Translations under genes and position numbers: made by a program | Part shown: in pieces, positions 30,852-40,342 of the stretch | Numbering within the stretch: the stretch's first letter is position 1 | Layout of the letters: the number at the start of each line of letters is the position of its first letter | DNA from: Helicobacter sp. MIT 11-5569 | GTDB lineage: Bacteria; Campylobacterota; Campylobacteria; Campylobacterales; Helicobacteraceae | NCBI RefSeq assembly: GCF_000765695.2 | Contig: NZ_JRPB02000007.1 | Coordinates: 1 to 64,000 of the forward strand | DNA length: 64,000 nucleotides | Reading direction: 5' to 3' | The notes under the pieces: model-generated | What the model saw: only the letters and a program-made list of their open reading frames with translations | Told to the model about the DNA's origin: nothing | The model's database searches: none

Positions 30852-32158
30852 GAAAAATATTTGCATTTATATTGAGTCTTTTGGTGATAAAGGGGAGTTT
30901 GATGGCAGTTGAAATGAAAAGTTTGCAGGTAAATGGTGTAGAGATTCCTATTGTTTATGAGCAAAATGCGCAGTTGCCCCTTTTTTATGTGCAGCTTATC
31001 TTTAAGGGTGCTGGAGGGGTGAGCAATGGTAAGAATCTAGGATTGTCTGATATTACAAGCTCTGCATTAAATGAAGGCACAAAGAAATTAGGCGCGACAA
31101 AGTTTGCACAAAAATTAGAAGAAAAAGCACTTTCTTTAAGTGCTGGAAGTGGGCTTGAAACACTAAGCTTCACCCTTAGTGGAATGCAAAGTGTGCAAAA
31201 AGATGGAATCTTTTTGTTGAAAGATTTATTGCAAGACCCAAATTTTACGCAAGCTACTCTTGATAAAGTTAAAGAAAATGCGCTTATTGCGATTTTGGAG
31301 AAAGAAAACGACTATGATTATCAGGCAAATCGTTTGTTGCAATCCTTGCTTTTTAAAGGCACTGCATTAGAGTATCCACTAAGTGGAACGCAAGATTCTA
31401 TTGCAAAGATTAGTTTAGACGATATAGAAAAGTTTTATAAAAATTATGTCAATTTAGAATCGTTAATTTTAGTTGTAGGTGGTGATGTAGAATTTAATAA
31501 AATCGCTGAAGAGCTTAAAGAGGCTTTGAGCAAACTTCCAAAAGGCAAAAAAATCAAGATTACAAAAAGAGAAGCAAATGCTTCTAAAAGCTATGAGCGT
31601 ATTCTAAAAGATACGCAACAAGCTTATGTTTATTTTGGTGCGCCATTTGAAGTTAAGGATTTGCAAAAAGAATTAGCTTATATCAAGGTGGCTTCTTTTG
31701 TGTTAGGCGGAAGCGGGTTTGGCAGTCGTATGATGGAAGAAGTGCGCGTAAAAAGAGGGTTAGCGTATTCTGCGGTAATGCGCTTAAGTGCGACAAATAG
31801 GCAATCTTACGCATTTGGTTATTTGCAAACTAGCTTAAAAAATGAAAAAGATGCACAAAAACTTGTTGTCGAAGTGGTGGATAATTTTGTCAAAAATGGA
31901 ATCACACAAACAGAGCTTGATGAAGCAAAACGTTATTTGCTAGGAAGTGAGCCATTGCGTAATGAAACATTATCCCAACGTCTAGGCACAGCATATATGA
32001 ATTATTACGATAATCTTCCACTAGATTTTAATGCGCAAGTGTTAAAAGAGATTGAAAACCTAAAACTTAAAGATGTTAATGCTTACATTAAAGCGCATAC
32101 CGAGATAAAAGACCTTAGCTTTGCAGTGGTGAGCGCAGATTTGAAGGATAAAGATTAG
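30848..32158 (+). CDS. M16-family peptidase-like protein lacking the zinc motif
   Basis: A 436-residue exported protein with a signal peptide (IFAFILSLLVIKGSLMA) and two M16 (pitrilysin/processing peptidase) domains. The fold is supported by YVQLIFKGAGGVS at the start of domain 1 and by GSGFGSRMMEEVRVKRGLAYS in domain 2. Where M16A/B enzymes have HXXEH, this protein reads GLSDITSSALNEG, with no His pair. It is therefore probably non-catalytic or a partner of another subunit. TTG 30848 overlaps the mqnC stop. It corresponds in position to H. pylori HP0657. Confidence 0.85.
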   Translation: MRKIFAFILSLLVIKGSLMAVEMKSLQVNGVEIPIVYEQNAQLPLFYVQLIFKGAGGVSNGKNLGLSDITSSALNEGTKKLGATKFAQKLEEKALSLSAGSGLETLSFTLSGMQSVQKDGIFLLKDLLQDPNFTQATLDKVKENALIAILEKENDYDYQANRLLQSLLFKGTALEYPLSGTQDSIAKISLDDIEKFYKNYVNLESLILVVGGDVEFNKIAEELKEALSKLPKGKKIKITKREANASKSYERILKDTQQAYVYFGAPFEVKDLQKELAYIKVASFVLGGSGFGSRMMEEVRVKRGLAYSAVMRLSATNRQSYAFGYLQTSLKNEKDAQKLVVEVVDNFVKNGITQTELDEAKRYLLGSEPLRNETLSQRLGTAYMNYYDNLPLDFNAQVLKEIENLKLKDVNAYIKAHTEIKDLSFAVVSADLKDKD

Positions 32159-32162
32159 GTGA

Positions 32163-33962
32163 ATGGCAGAGTTTTGGCAAAAATATGGCAAGACGCCCTT
32201 TGAGGCGATTTTGCAAGTCTTGCCAAAAGGCTACACAAATACATTTTTAAGCGAAACATTAAGCATTAATCATAATGTTGTGCTTGAAGTTGAGATTTTA
32301 AACTTCAGATTTTCAAATCCTGCGCGTATCTTATGCTATTGCGCAAAGTTTGATTGTGAGTTAGAGCTTATTATTTTTCACCCAAAACCTTATCATAAAA
32401 GTCAATTTAAACCTAATACCACTCTTATTGTTAGCGGAAAACTTCAAAAATATGGAATCTCACTTTCTCTAATCCAACCAAAGATTCTAAAAACCACTAA
32501 TACAATTGTGCTAAATTTTGGTGCAATTGCAGGTAAAGAGCTTGTATTTAGGACTTTTGGGAAGTCTGTAGAATTAGAATCTCTTAAAATATTTTATCCC
32601 AATGTGCCTTTAGAGATTTTAGAATCTCTTGTCTGCATTTATCACCCAGATTTTACATTTTTAAAGGAATTTAGCGCAAATGGCGGATTTTTTGGGCAGT
32701 ATTTAGACGCATTAAAATTTATTGAAATTTATGAACATATGCGCCTTCTGCGCGGTAAAAAACGTTATGTCAAAGCACTTAAAGCATTAAATAGCGATAT
32801 AAATGCATGGATAGAATCTCTACCTTTTGCACTGACATATGGGCAAAGAGGGGCAATTAAAGAAATCCAAGATTCTTTAAAGGGTGAGTTTGCTACAAGA
32901 CGTGTGATTGTAGGCGATGTGGGTTGTGGTAAAACAATTGTGATTCTAGCTTCTGTGCTGATTGCTTATCCTAACAAAAGCGTGTTAATGGCTCCAACTT
33001 CTGTGTTAGCAAAACAGCTTTTTGAGGAAGCAAAGAAGTTTTTGCCAAAAACATTAGAGATTGGACTTTTGACACAAAGTAGCAAAGTAGGCGATATTAA
33101 AGCATGTGATTTTTTAATTGGCACGCACGCATTGCTTTATCAAGATTTGAGTGATAGGGTTTTGGTAATGGTTGATGAGCAACATCGCTTTGGAACAGCG
33201 CAAAGAAGTGCTTTGGAAAAAATGTTTGCCAAAGATTCTAAACGCGCGCATATTTTGCAGTTTTCTGCAACCCCGATTCCACGCACACAAGCAATGATTG
33301 CATCAAATTTTGTAGATTTTAGCTTTATTAAAGACACGCCTTTTAAGAAAAATATCACAACACAGATTATTCATCAAAATGATTTTAAAGATTTGTTGGC
33401 ACATATTAGGGCAGAAATCCAAAAGGATAATCAAATCATTATCGTGTATCCTTTGGTTGAAGAGAGCGAAAATTTTAATTACACTGCCTTAAAAGAGGGC
33501 GAAGAGTTTTGGTTTAAGAATTTTGAGAATGTGTATAGCACGCATGGTAAGGATAAAAATAAAGAACAAGTTTTAGAAGAGTTTAGAAAAAAAGGAAAGA
33601 TTTTGCTTGCTACTACGGTGATTGAAGTTGGAATCTCTCTGCCACATTTAAGCACGATTGTGATTGTTGGTGCGGAGCGTTTGGGATTAGCGACTTTACA
33701 CCAACTGCGCGGAAGAGTAAGTCGCAATGGCTTAAAGGGATATTGCTTTTTATTTACCAAACAAAAAGCTACAAAACGTTTAGAAGCATTTGCAAAAACA
33801 CAAAATGGATTTGAGATTGCACAACTTGATTTAGAATATCGCAATAGTGGGGATTTATTAAGCGGAGAAAATCAAAGCGGTAAGCAATTTCATTGGGTAG
33901 ATTTAAGTCAAGATGAAAAGATAATTACAGCAGCAAAGGAATCCCTAGAGCTTGCGCTCTAG
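32163..33962 (+). CDS. recG: ATP-dependent DNA helicase RecG
   Basis: RecG remodels stalled forks and Holliday junctions. The 599-residue protein has Walker A GDVGCGKT near residue 252, DEQHRFG near 337, and helicase motifs FSATPIPRT, ATTVIEVGISLPHLS and QLRGRVSRNG. The C-terminus reads DLEYRNSGDLLSGENQSG, as in RecG. It is about 90 residues shorter than E. coli RecG. The difference lies in the N-terminal part, where the wedge domain appears compact. It starts 4 bases after the M16 gene and is probably in the bamA operon. Confidence 0.92.
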   Translation: MAEFWQKYGKTPFEAILQVLPKGYTNTFLSETLSINHNVVLEVEILNFRFSNPARILCYCAKFDCELELIIFHPKPYHKSQFKPNTTLIVSGKLQKYGISLSLIQPKILKTTNTIVLNFGAIAGKELVFRTFGKSVELESLKIFYPNVPLEILESLVCIYHPDFTFLKEFSANGGFFGQYLDALKFIEIYEHMRLLRGKKRYVKALKALNSDINAWIESLPFALTYGQRGAIKEIQDSLKGEFATRRVIVGDVGCGKTIVILASVLIAYPNKSVLMAPTSVLAKQLFEEAKKFLPKTLEIGLLTQSSKVGDIKACDFLIGTHALLYQDLSDRVLVMVDEQHRFGTAQRSALEKMFAKDSKRAHILQFSATPIPRTQAMIASNFVDFSFIKDTPFKKNITTQIIHQNDFKDLLAHIRAEIQKDNQIIIVYPLVEESENFNYTALKEGEEFWFKNFENVYSTHGKDKNKEQVLEEFRKKGKILLATTVIEVGISLPHLSTIVIVGAERLGLATLHQLRGRVSRNGLKGYCFLFTKQKATKRLEAFAKTQNGFEIAQLDLEYRNSGDLLSGENQSGKQFHWVDLSQDEKIITAAKESLELAL

Positions 33963-33968
33963 TAGAGA

Positions 33969-34244
33969 TTAACCTCTATCTTTTAAGCCGAGTTTTTCGA
34001 TTAAGCTTGCATAGCGTTTAAAGTCTGTGCGTCTTAGGTAAGTTAGCAAACCTTTTCTTTGAGAAACAAGTTTTCTTAAGCCCAAACGGCTTGAATGGTC
34101 TTTTTTATTAACCTTTAAATGTTCTGTTAAAGATTTAATTCTATCGCTAAGTAGCGCAACTTGAACTTCTGTGGAACCTGTGTCTTTAGGGCTTCTAGCA
34201 AAAGCAGAAACAATTTCTCTTTTTTTCGCCGAATCTTGAGCCAT
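33969..34244 (-). CDS. rpsO: 30S ribosomal protein S15
   Basis: The 91-residue protein matches S15: [38 protein letters not shown] and the [19 protein letters not shown] ending. S15 binds 16S rRNA in the platform early in assembly. AGGAGG directly precedes ATG 34244. TAGAAT on the minus strand (34281-34286) is a likely -10 box. It is convergent with recG and divergent from flhA. Confidence 0.97.
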   Translation of the reverse strand: MAQDSAKKREIVSAFARSPKDTGSTEVQVALLSDRIKSLTEHLKVNKKDHSSRLGLRKLVSQRKGLLTYLRRTDFKRYASLIEKLGLKDRG

Positions 34245-34388
34245 TTTGACCTCCTGATTGGTATAAAATTAAAAGCGAAAATTCTAACATAAAAAAGTAA
34301 AAATCCGCTAAAATTATGCAAATTTCTTGATTTTATAGGGCAAAAACTATTAGAATTACAGATTAATTCTTGTGTTTTTGGAGTAGAT

Positions 34389-36647
34389 TTGGCAGCGGCA
34401 GAGAAAAAAACTTCGCTTCTAGGTAAAATAGCACCTTTTTTAGGATTTTTGACAGGCTCAAAAGATTTAACAGTCGTCTTTTTTATTGTCGCTATTTTAG
34501 CTATTATTATTGTTCCGCTTCCTAGTGGGTTATTAGACTTTTTCTTAGCAATTTCTATTGCACTTTCTGCTTTGATTATTTTGATTGCCCTTTATGTCAA
34601 AAAGCCCACAGATTTTTCAGCCTTTCCTACACTTTTGCTAATTATTACACTTTTTCGTCTTGCCTTAAATATCGCAACAACAAGAATGATTCTAAGTAAT
34701 GGGCATCTAGGACCTGCGGCGGTGAGTGATATTATTGCTGCATTTGGGCAGTTTGTCGTGGGCGGAAATTATGTCATTGGGATTATTTTATTTATTATTT
34801 TAGTTATTATTAATTTTATGGTTGTAACAAATGGTTCTACGCGTGTTTCTGAAGTAAAAGCAAGATTTACACTTGATGCAATGCCGGGAAAACAAATGGC
34901 AATTGATGCAGACTTAAACTCTGGAATCATTGGACAAGAAGAAGCCAAAGAAAGACGTGATGCGCTTGCGGCAGAAGCGGATTTTTATGGTTCAATGGAT
35001 GGAGCGAATAAGTTTGTTAAAGGTGATGCAATTGCGGGTATTATCATTACGCTTATTAATATTATTGGGGGATTTCTGATTGGAGTTTTCCAAAGAGATA
35101 TGACAATGGCGGATTCTGCCTCAACTTTTACGATTCTAACGATTGGCGATGGGTTGGTTTCTCAACTTCCCGCACTCATCGTTTCTACTGCTACAGGTAT
35201 TATTGTTACGCGTTTTAGCAAAGAGGGTGATAATTTTGCTTCTGGAATTATAGACCAGCTGATTAATGAATCAAAAACATTATTAATTGTGGGTTGTATT
35301 TTATTGCTTTTTGCAATGGTTCCGGGTTTGCCAACGCTTTCACTCGGGTTTGTAGGTTTGCTTTTTTTGAGCCTTGCCTTGCTTTTAAGCAAGCAAAAAG
35401 ATGGGGAAGTGTGGAAATATGTGGAATCCCTTTTGAATAAAATGAAAAAAGATAACAAGGCAAAAGATGTAATAGACGCAGAAGATTTGCCACAGCGTAA
35501 AGCTGCACAACAACAAGCTGCCACAAAAGCTGCTGCACAACAACAACCAACACAAGAAAGCGAAGAAGAGCGCAGAAAGCGTGATGAAGCAGAGATTGAT
35601 AATGCTTTAAAGGTAAAAATCTTGCGCGTTGGGCTTGGGTATCAGTTGATTAAATTTGCAGACCCAGCACAAGGTGGAGAGCTTATTAATAAGATTCGTC
35701 AAGTGCGTAGAGCAATGGCAGTAGAATATGGAATCTTAGTGCCTATGGTGCATTTAAGAGATAATTTAGATTTGCCTCCTGATGAGTATCAAATTTTTCT
35801 TAAAGAAATTGAAATTGGGCATGGCAAAATTATGGTAGGTAAATATCTAGCCATAGCATCTAGTGGGTTTGCAGGGGAGTTACAAGATGGAATCCCTACA
35901 AAAGAGCCCGTGTTTGGATTAGATGCGTATTGGATTGATGAAGATAAAAAAGAAGATGCAATTATTGAAGGCTATACAATAATTGATGGTGCAACAGTTA
36001 TTAGCACGCATATTCAAGAGCTTATCAAACAGCATGCTGAAGAGCTTTTAACGCGTCAAGAAGTGCATAATTTACTTGGAAAGTTAGGGCAAGATTATCC
36101 TGTGCTTGCTGAAGAGATTAAAGGGATTGGTGTAGGGGTGATTCAACATATTTTAAAAGAATTGCTACACGAGCAGATTCCTATTAAGGATATGCTAAGT
36201 ATTGCAGAAGCAATTGCTGATGGATACCCTGCGTATAAAGGGGATTTACCGACTCTTACAGAATATGTAAGAGCATGTTTAAAACGTTTAATTACATATA
36301 ATTTTCAAAGCGATGATGGAACATTGCGTTATTTCATACTCTCTCCAACACTTGAACAATTCTTGTTAGAGCGATTGCCAGATGGACAAAAAATTGGGCA
36401 GCGTTTGCGCCTTAGCCCGACAGAATCACAAAGCTTGCTTGATGCGATTGGTGTCGCGCGCCAAAAGGGTGTTTCTTTAGGGGCTGTGCCTACGATTATT
36501 GGTGGAGTTCCAATGGTGCTTAGAAAACCACTTGCAACATTTATAGAGCAATATGGTTTTGGTCGCGATATGATTACTCTAAGTGTTGCAGAGATTGATT
36601 ATCAGACGAAATACGAAGTGTTAGGAGCAGTGGATTTTCCAGTTTAG
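34389..36647 (+). CDS. flhA: Flagellar type III export gate protein FlhA
   Basis: FlhA forms the nonameric export gate of the flagellar secretion apparatus. The 752 residues consist of a membrane part with about eight helices up to residue 340 and a cytoplasmic part. Conserved FHIPEP-family signatures include LLIITLFRLALNIATTRMIL and DAMPGKQMAIDADLNSGII. The linker at about residues 358-398 is unusually rich in Gln and Ala (QQQAATKAAAQQQPTQE). The start is TTG 34389, with GGAG five bases upstream. The rpsO-flhA-DHH order matches H. pylori. Confidence 0.95.
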   Translation: MAAAEKKTSLLGKIAPFLGFLTGSKDLTVVFFIVAILAIIIVPLPSGLLDFFLAISIALSALIILIALYVKKPTDFSAFPTLLLIITLFRLALNIATTRMILSNGHLGPAAVSDIIAAFGQFVVGGNYVIGIILFIILVIINFMVVTNGSTRVSEVKARFTLDAMPGKQMAIDADLNSGIIGQEEAKERRDALAAEADFYGSMDGANKFVKGDAIAGIIITLINIIGGFLIGVFQRDMTMADSASTFTILTIGDGLVSQLPALIVSTATGIIVTRFSKEGDNFASGIIDQLINESKTLLIVGCILLLFAMVPGLPTLSLGFVGLLFLSLALLLSKQKDGEVWKYVESLLNKMKKDNKAKDVIDAEDLPQRKAAQQQAATKAAAQQQPTQESEEERRKRDEAEIDNALKVKILRVGLGYQLIKFADPAQGGELINKIRQVRRAMAVEYGILVPMVHLRDNLDLPPDEYQIFLKEIEIGHGKIMVGKYLAIASSGFAGELQDGIPTKEPVFGLDAYWIDEDKKEDAIIEGYTIIDGATVISTHIQELIKQHAEELLTRQEVHNLLGKLGQDYPVLAEEIKGIGVGVIQHILKELLHEQIPIKDMLSIAEAIADGYPAYKGDLPTLTEYVRACLKRLITYNFQSDDGTLRYFILSPTLEQFLLERLPDGQKIGQRLRLSPTESQSLLDAIGVARQKGVSLGAVPTIIGGVPMVLRKPLATFIEQYGFGRDMITLSVAEIDYQTKYEVLGAVDFPV

Positions 36648-36661
36648 TAAGGTTGTAGAAT

Positions 36662-37720
36662 ATGCAAGTGTATCATTTATCCCATATTGATTTAGATGGC
36701 TATGGCTGCCAAATGGTTAGTCAAGAAATTTATAAAAATGCTTTTGAGAATCCTATTTTGTATTTTTATAATGCAAATTATGGAAAGGAAGTTATTGCGC
36801 GCTTAGAGCAGATTTATAAGCAGATTAAACTCCAAGATACAGGAAGTAAAGCACATATCTTAGTGAGTGATTTAAATCTAACACTTGAAGAGTGCCAAAA
36901 GCTTTCACAATCTGTATTAGAGCTAAATTTAGAGGGATTCCAAGTTAGTTTTGAATTGTTAGACCACCACAAAAGTGGGCAAGAATGCGCACAAAAATAT
37001 GATTGGTATGTCTTAGATACAAAACGTTGTGCGACAAAAATTGTGTATGATACACTTTTAGAGCGTTATGGGCTTTGCGATTCCATAAAAGTTTGGCTAG
37101 AACCTATGGTGGATATGATAAATAGCATTGATTTGTGGTTAGAAAATACAACTTTCTTTGAGTTTGGTAAGGTAGCAATGCGTCTAATTGTAGAAGCAAA
37201 AGAACTTAATCGCTTTATGTTTGATGATACAGATAGGGAGTATAAATTAGAGCTTTTAAGAAATAGTGCGCAATTTCTAAAAGAAAATAATGGGCATATT
37301 CTCCTAGATAATGCGATTTTAGAGATGAAGAAATGTTTTTTAAAAGGAAGTTTGTTAAGTGATACGCTAGATAATTTGGTTTCGTATTATCAATGTGAGT
37401 TATTGCGCCAAAAGGCGGAATCTTGCAGTGTGTATTGGGGGCAGTATCGGGGATTTTTGAGTTATAGTATTGGGAATATTTCTGTGCTAGCAAATTTATT
37501 TTTAAAGCATAATACGCAATTTGATTTTTTTATGGATATAAGCACTAGAGGGAATGTAAGTTTGCGTGCAAATAATGCTTGTGATGTGAGTTTGCTAGCA
37601 CAAAAATGCTTTAATGGTGGAGGACACCCTAATGCAAGCGGGGGCAAGATTGATGGGTTTAAAGAAAGTTTTGTATATGCAGATATTAAAGCAAATATAC
37701 AAGATATTTTAGAATCATAA
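36662..37720 (+). CDS. DHH/DHHA1-family phosphoesterase
   Basis: A 352-residue cytosolic protein of the DHH superfamily (NrnA/RecJ-like nucleases and phosphodiesterases). Motifs seen are SHIDLDGYGCQMV near the start, LSDLNLT, LLDHHKSGQE (the DHH motif) and the C-terminal GGGHPNASGGKIDG of DHHA1. The likely substrate is short oligonucleotides or a dinucleotide; this cannot be decided from sequence. It follows flhA by 14 bases, an arrangement shared with H. pylori. Confidence 0.85.
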   Translation: MQVYHLSHIDLDGYGCQMVSQEIYKNAFENPILYFYNANYGKEVIARLEQIYKQIKLQDTGSKAHILVSDLNLTLEECQKLSQSVLELNLEGFQVSFELLDHHKSGQECAQKYDWYVLDTKRCATKIVYDTLLERYGLCDSIKVWLEPMVDMINSIDLWLENTTFFEFGKVAMRLIVEAKELNRFMFDDTDREYKLELLRNSAQFLKENNGHILLDNAILEMKKCFLKGSLLSDTLDNLVSYYQCELLRQKAESCSVYWGQYRGFLSYSIGNISVLANLFLKHNTQFDFFMDISTRGNVSLRANNACDVSLLAQKCFNGGGHPNASGGKIDGFKESFVYADIKANIQDILES

Positions 37721-37729
37721 GGAGTAAAA

Positions 37730-37975
37730 ATGGAAAGAATAAAAGAGCTAGAAGAAGAAGTTGAAGAGCTATCAATTCAACTTAGTGATATGCTGTGTGC
37801 AGCGTTAATTTTAAGCGGAGCAAAAGAAGAGAGTATTCAAGAAGCATTAGATGCGTATATTGATAATCTTGATGAAGAGAGTGTGGAATATGGGGTTAAG
37901 GAGATTTTGCAAAATATTGAAAACCTAAAAGCTACACACCCAAAGCTTTTTTCTAAGAACAAAGTATGCAAGTAA
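37730..37975 (+). CDS. Small acidic helical protein of unknown function
   Basis: An 81-residue, strongly acidic protein with a coiled-coil start (RIKELEEEVEELSIQLSDML). A second helical part follows (SGAKEESIQEALDAYIDNLDEESVEYGVKEIL). AAGGAG precedes its ATG. It lies 9 bases after the DHH phosphoesterase gene and overlaps purN by 10 bases, so it is translated as part of this operon. I do not recognise the family. Confidence 0.75.
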   Translation: MERIKELEEEVEELSIQLSDMLCAALILSGAKEESIQEALDAYIDNLDEESVEYGVKEILQNIENLKATHPKLFSKNKVCK

Positions 37976-38622
37976 AACGTATTGCGATTCTCTTTAGTGG
38001 TAATGGAAGTAATTTAGAAGCATTAATCAAAGCTTTGCATAATCAATGCTTTGGTGTAAAAGATGAAGCCTTGCAGTGTTCTAGCGAGTATTCAATCGGT
38101 GGAATCCATCATACATTTATTAAAGGCGGGGATTCTTTTAAGGTTGAAGTTGTGCTAGCTTTGAGTAACAAAAAAGACGCTTATGGATTGGTGCGCGCTA
38201 AGAATCTAGGAATACAAACACAAGTTTTAGAAAGTGCGGCATTTAAAGATAGAGAAGAGTTTGATAAAAATCTTGTAGAGATTTTAGAGCCTTTGGAGTT
38301 AGATTTATGCGTGTTAGCTGGATTTATGCGTATTTTAACCCCAGTTTTTACAAATGCGATAAGAGCGGTTAATATCCACCCATCGCTTTTGCCGCTTTTT
38401 AAAGGAGCGCATGGAATCAAGGAATCTTATGAAAGCACGATGAAGCTTGGCGGTGTTAGTGTGCATTTTGTAAGTGATGAGCTAGATGGTGGGGAGTTGA
38501 TAGCACAAGGGGTAATTGCCAAAAAAGATAAGGAAGGTTTGGAATCTTATGAAGAGCGCGTGCATCAATTAGAGCATTATTTGTATCCTTTGGCTGTGCT
38601 AGAGATTTTAAGGGCTAGATAA
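37966..38622 (+). CDS. purN: Phosphoribosylglycinamide formyltransferase
   Basis: PurN transfers the formyl group from 10-formyl-THF to GAR in purine synthesis. The 218 residues show LFSGNGSNLEALIKAL at the start, the catalytic region LAGFMRILTP, NIHPSLLPLFKGAHG, and HFVSDELDGGELIAQG. It is slightly longer than E. coli PurN (212). The stop shares its last base with the next gene start (TAATG), which ties purN to the glycosyltransferase cassette. Confidence 0.94.
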   Translation: MQVKRIAILFSGNGSNLEALIKALHNQCFGVKDEALQCSSEYSIGGIHHTFIKGGDSFKVEVVLALSNKKDAYGLVRAKNLGIQTQVLESAAFKDREEFDKNLVEILEPLELDLCVLAGFMRILTPVFTNAIRAVNIHPSLLPLFKGAHGIKESYESTMKLGGVSVHFVSDELDGGELIAQGVIAKKDKEGLESYEERVHQLEHYLYPLAVLEILRAR

Positions 38623-39404
38623 TGCAGGGTTTGAAATTTTTTGTTATTAATTTAATAGCTGCAACGCAAAGGAGGGAATACATTTCAAATCTTTGCTTAA
38701 AATATCATTTGGATTTTGAGATTATTGATGCAGTAAATGGCAAAGAGTTAGATGAAAGCGTTATTGCAAATGTAAGTAATCCCGCAGGTAGTCAGAATCT
38801 TTTAGGAAGAACTCTATCAAAAGGAGAAATAGGCTGTGCTTTAAGCCACAAAAAAGCGTTTGAGAGAATGTTTGCACTTGGATTAGAAGAATGCGTAATC
38901 TTAGAAGATGATGCGTGGTTTGATGAAAGATTGGAATATCTTTTAAGTTTGCGCAAAGATTTTCCTAAAGATTTGGAGTTGCTATTACTTGGGCATTATC
39001 GGCAAGTGTATTTAGACGATGGATTTCGCATAGAATCGCCATTTTCAAGATGTTATGATTATGCTTTGGATTCCACTTATCATTTGAAGCGACTTGTTGG
39101 GGGAGGGTTTGGCACGCATGCGTTGTATTGGAAGCTTAAAGGGGCGCAAAAAATGTATCAACATTTAGAAAAAATCCTTGTCCCTTATGACCATAGCACA
39201 AGTGATGATAATGTCGTAAATGTGTATGCGCTTTATCCTGTTGTCGTAGAGACTGATGAGGTGTTTGGCAAGGAAACATCGGTGCAGGATTCTAATACTA
39301 ATCGCACTAAAAGGCGTCCAAAATGGCGCAAATATCTTAAAAGATTTAAAAAAGAAATTTTATTTTTGATTCCAAGTTTTAAGAGATTAAAAGAATATGT
39401 GTAA
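38622..39404 (+). CDS. Glycosyltransferase family 25 (LPS/LOS type)
   Basis: A 260-residue GT25 enzyme. It begins FFVINLIAATQRREYI and contains LSKGEIGCALSHKKAFERM and the acidic motif VILEDDAWF, all typical of Lex2B/LgtB-like galactosyl- or glucosyltransferases. GGGFGTHALYWKLKGAQ follows, then a basic C-terminus that may bind the membrane surface. It probably adds a hexose to lipooligosaccharide. Its ATG lies in the purN stop and its end overlaps the next gene by 8 bases. Confidence 0.88.
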   Translation: MQGLKFFVINLIAATQRREYISNLCLKYHLDFEIIDAVNGKELDESVIANVSNPAGSQNLLGRTLSKGEIGCALSHKKAFERMFALGLEECVILEDDAWFDERLEYLLSLRKDFPKDLELLLLGHYRQVYLDDGFRIESPFSRCYDYALDSTYHLKRLVGGGFGTHALYWKLKGAQKMYQHLEKILVPYDHSTSDDNVVNVYALYPVVVETDEVFGKETSVQDSNTNRTKRRPKWRKYLKRFKKEILFLIPSFKRLKEYV

Positions 39405-40326
39405 GTTGTTGTATGCTTTAGCGGAGCTGATTCCTATAAAGTCTTTAAGAAGAAGTCTTAAAGCAAAAAAAGAAGCTATGGCGCAAAGCCAAGTCGCGAA
39501 GTATTTAAATGCGCATTATGTGGAATCTTATTTTGAAAATAAATTGCAAAAATGGGATTTTACACCTAAAGTGGATTTTAAAGGGCAAAAGATTATTTGG
39601 CAATTATGGTTTCAAGGAGAAGAGCAAGCTCCAGAGATAGTAAAAGCGTGCTTTGCTTCGGTTAGAAAACATATGGGAGATACGCATAAAATTATCATTT
39701 TAGATGAAAATTCCATAAAAGATTATATAGATTTTCCGCCTTTTGTGGCTGAAAAAATGCAAAACAAAGAATTTACAAAAACTTTTTTTTCGGATTTGCT
39801 GCGCGTGGCGTTGCTATCAACCTATGGAGGGATTTGGCTAGACGCGACTATTTTTTTAAGTGGCAGGATTCCACAAGAGATTTGCGAAAAAGATTTTTTT
39901 GCCCCAATACGCTCTCCAAATGCTCCAAAAGATTATAAGCGTTGGATAAATTTTAACTACCGCTATTTTTGTTGGGATAAAGATTTTATGGTGAAATTTT
40001 GTAGTAGCTTTATGGTGGGAAAAGCTAATAACCCTATGGTTGTGGCATTAAGAGATACAATGTTGCAATATTGGGAGAATGAGAACATTTTGAGACATTA
40101 TTTTGTCTTTCAGATTCTATTTGAGCTTGTAAATGCGCATTTTAGAATCTCTTTTGAAGGGCAAAATGATACAGAGATTCATTTGCTACAATTATTTGCA
40201 AAAAGCTCTTATGACGCGGCTTTGTGGGATAGTATAAAAGAAAAATCATCAGTGCATAAACTTACCTATCATAAATCGCTAAAAGATTCTATGGTGGATA
40301 ATATTGTTTTGCGTGGTAAAAGTTAG
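39397..40326 (+). CDS. Capsular polysaccharide synthesis-type glycosyltransferase (DXD, GT32-like)
   Basis: A 309-residue protein of the Caps_synth/GT32-like group. IIWQLWFQGEEQAPEIV is the N-terminal signature. FFSDLLRVALLSTYGGIWLDATIFLSG carries the sugar-nucleotide-binding D-X-D-like acidic site. NYRYFCWDKDF and FMVGKANNPMV are also family-like. The acceptor and sugar are unknown. It overlaps the preceding GT25 gene and reaches into the start region of the next gene, consistent with a single operon. Confidence 0.82.
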   Translation: MCKLLYALAELIPIKSLRRSLKAKKEAMAQSQVAKYLNAHYVESYFENKLQKWDFTPKVDFKGQKIIWQLWFQGEEQAPEIVKACFASVRKHMGDTHKIIILDENSIKDYIDFPPFVAEKMQNKEFTKTFFSDLLRVALLSTYGGIWLDATIFLSGRIPQEICEKDFFAPIRSPNAPKDYKRWINFNYRYFCWDKDFMVKFCSSFMVGKANNPMVVALRDTMLQYWENENILRHYFVFQILFELVNAHFRISFEGQNDTEIHLLQLFAKSSYDAALWDSIKEKSSVHKLTYHKSLKDSMVDNIVLRGKS

Positions 40327-40342
40327 TATTACAAGGATTAAT

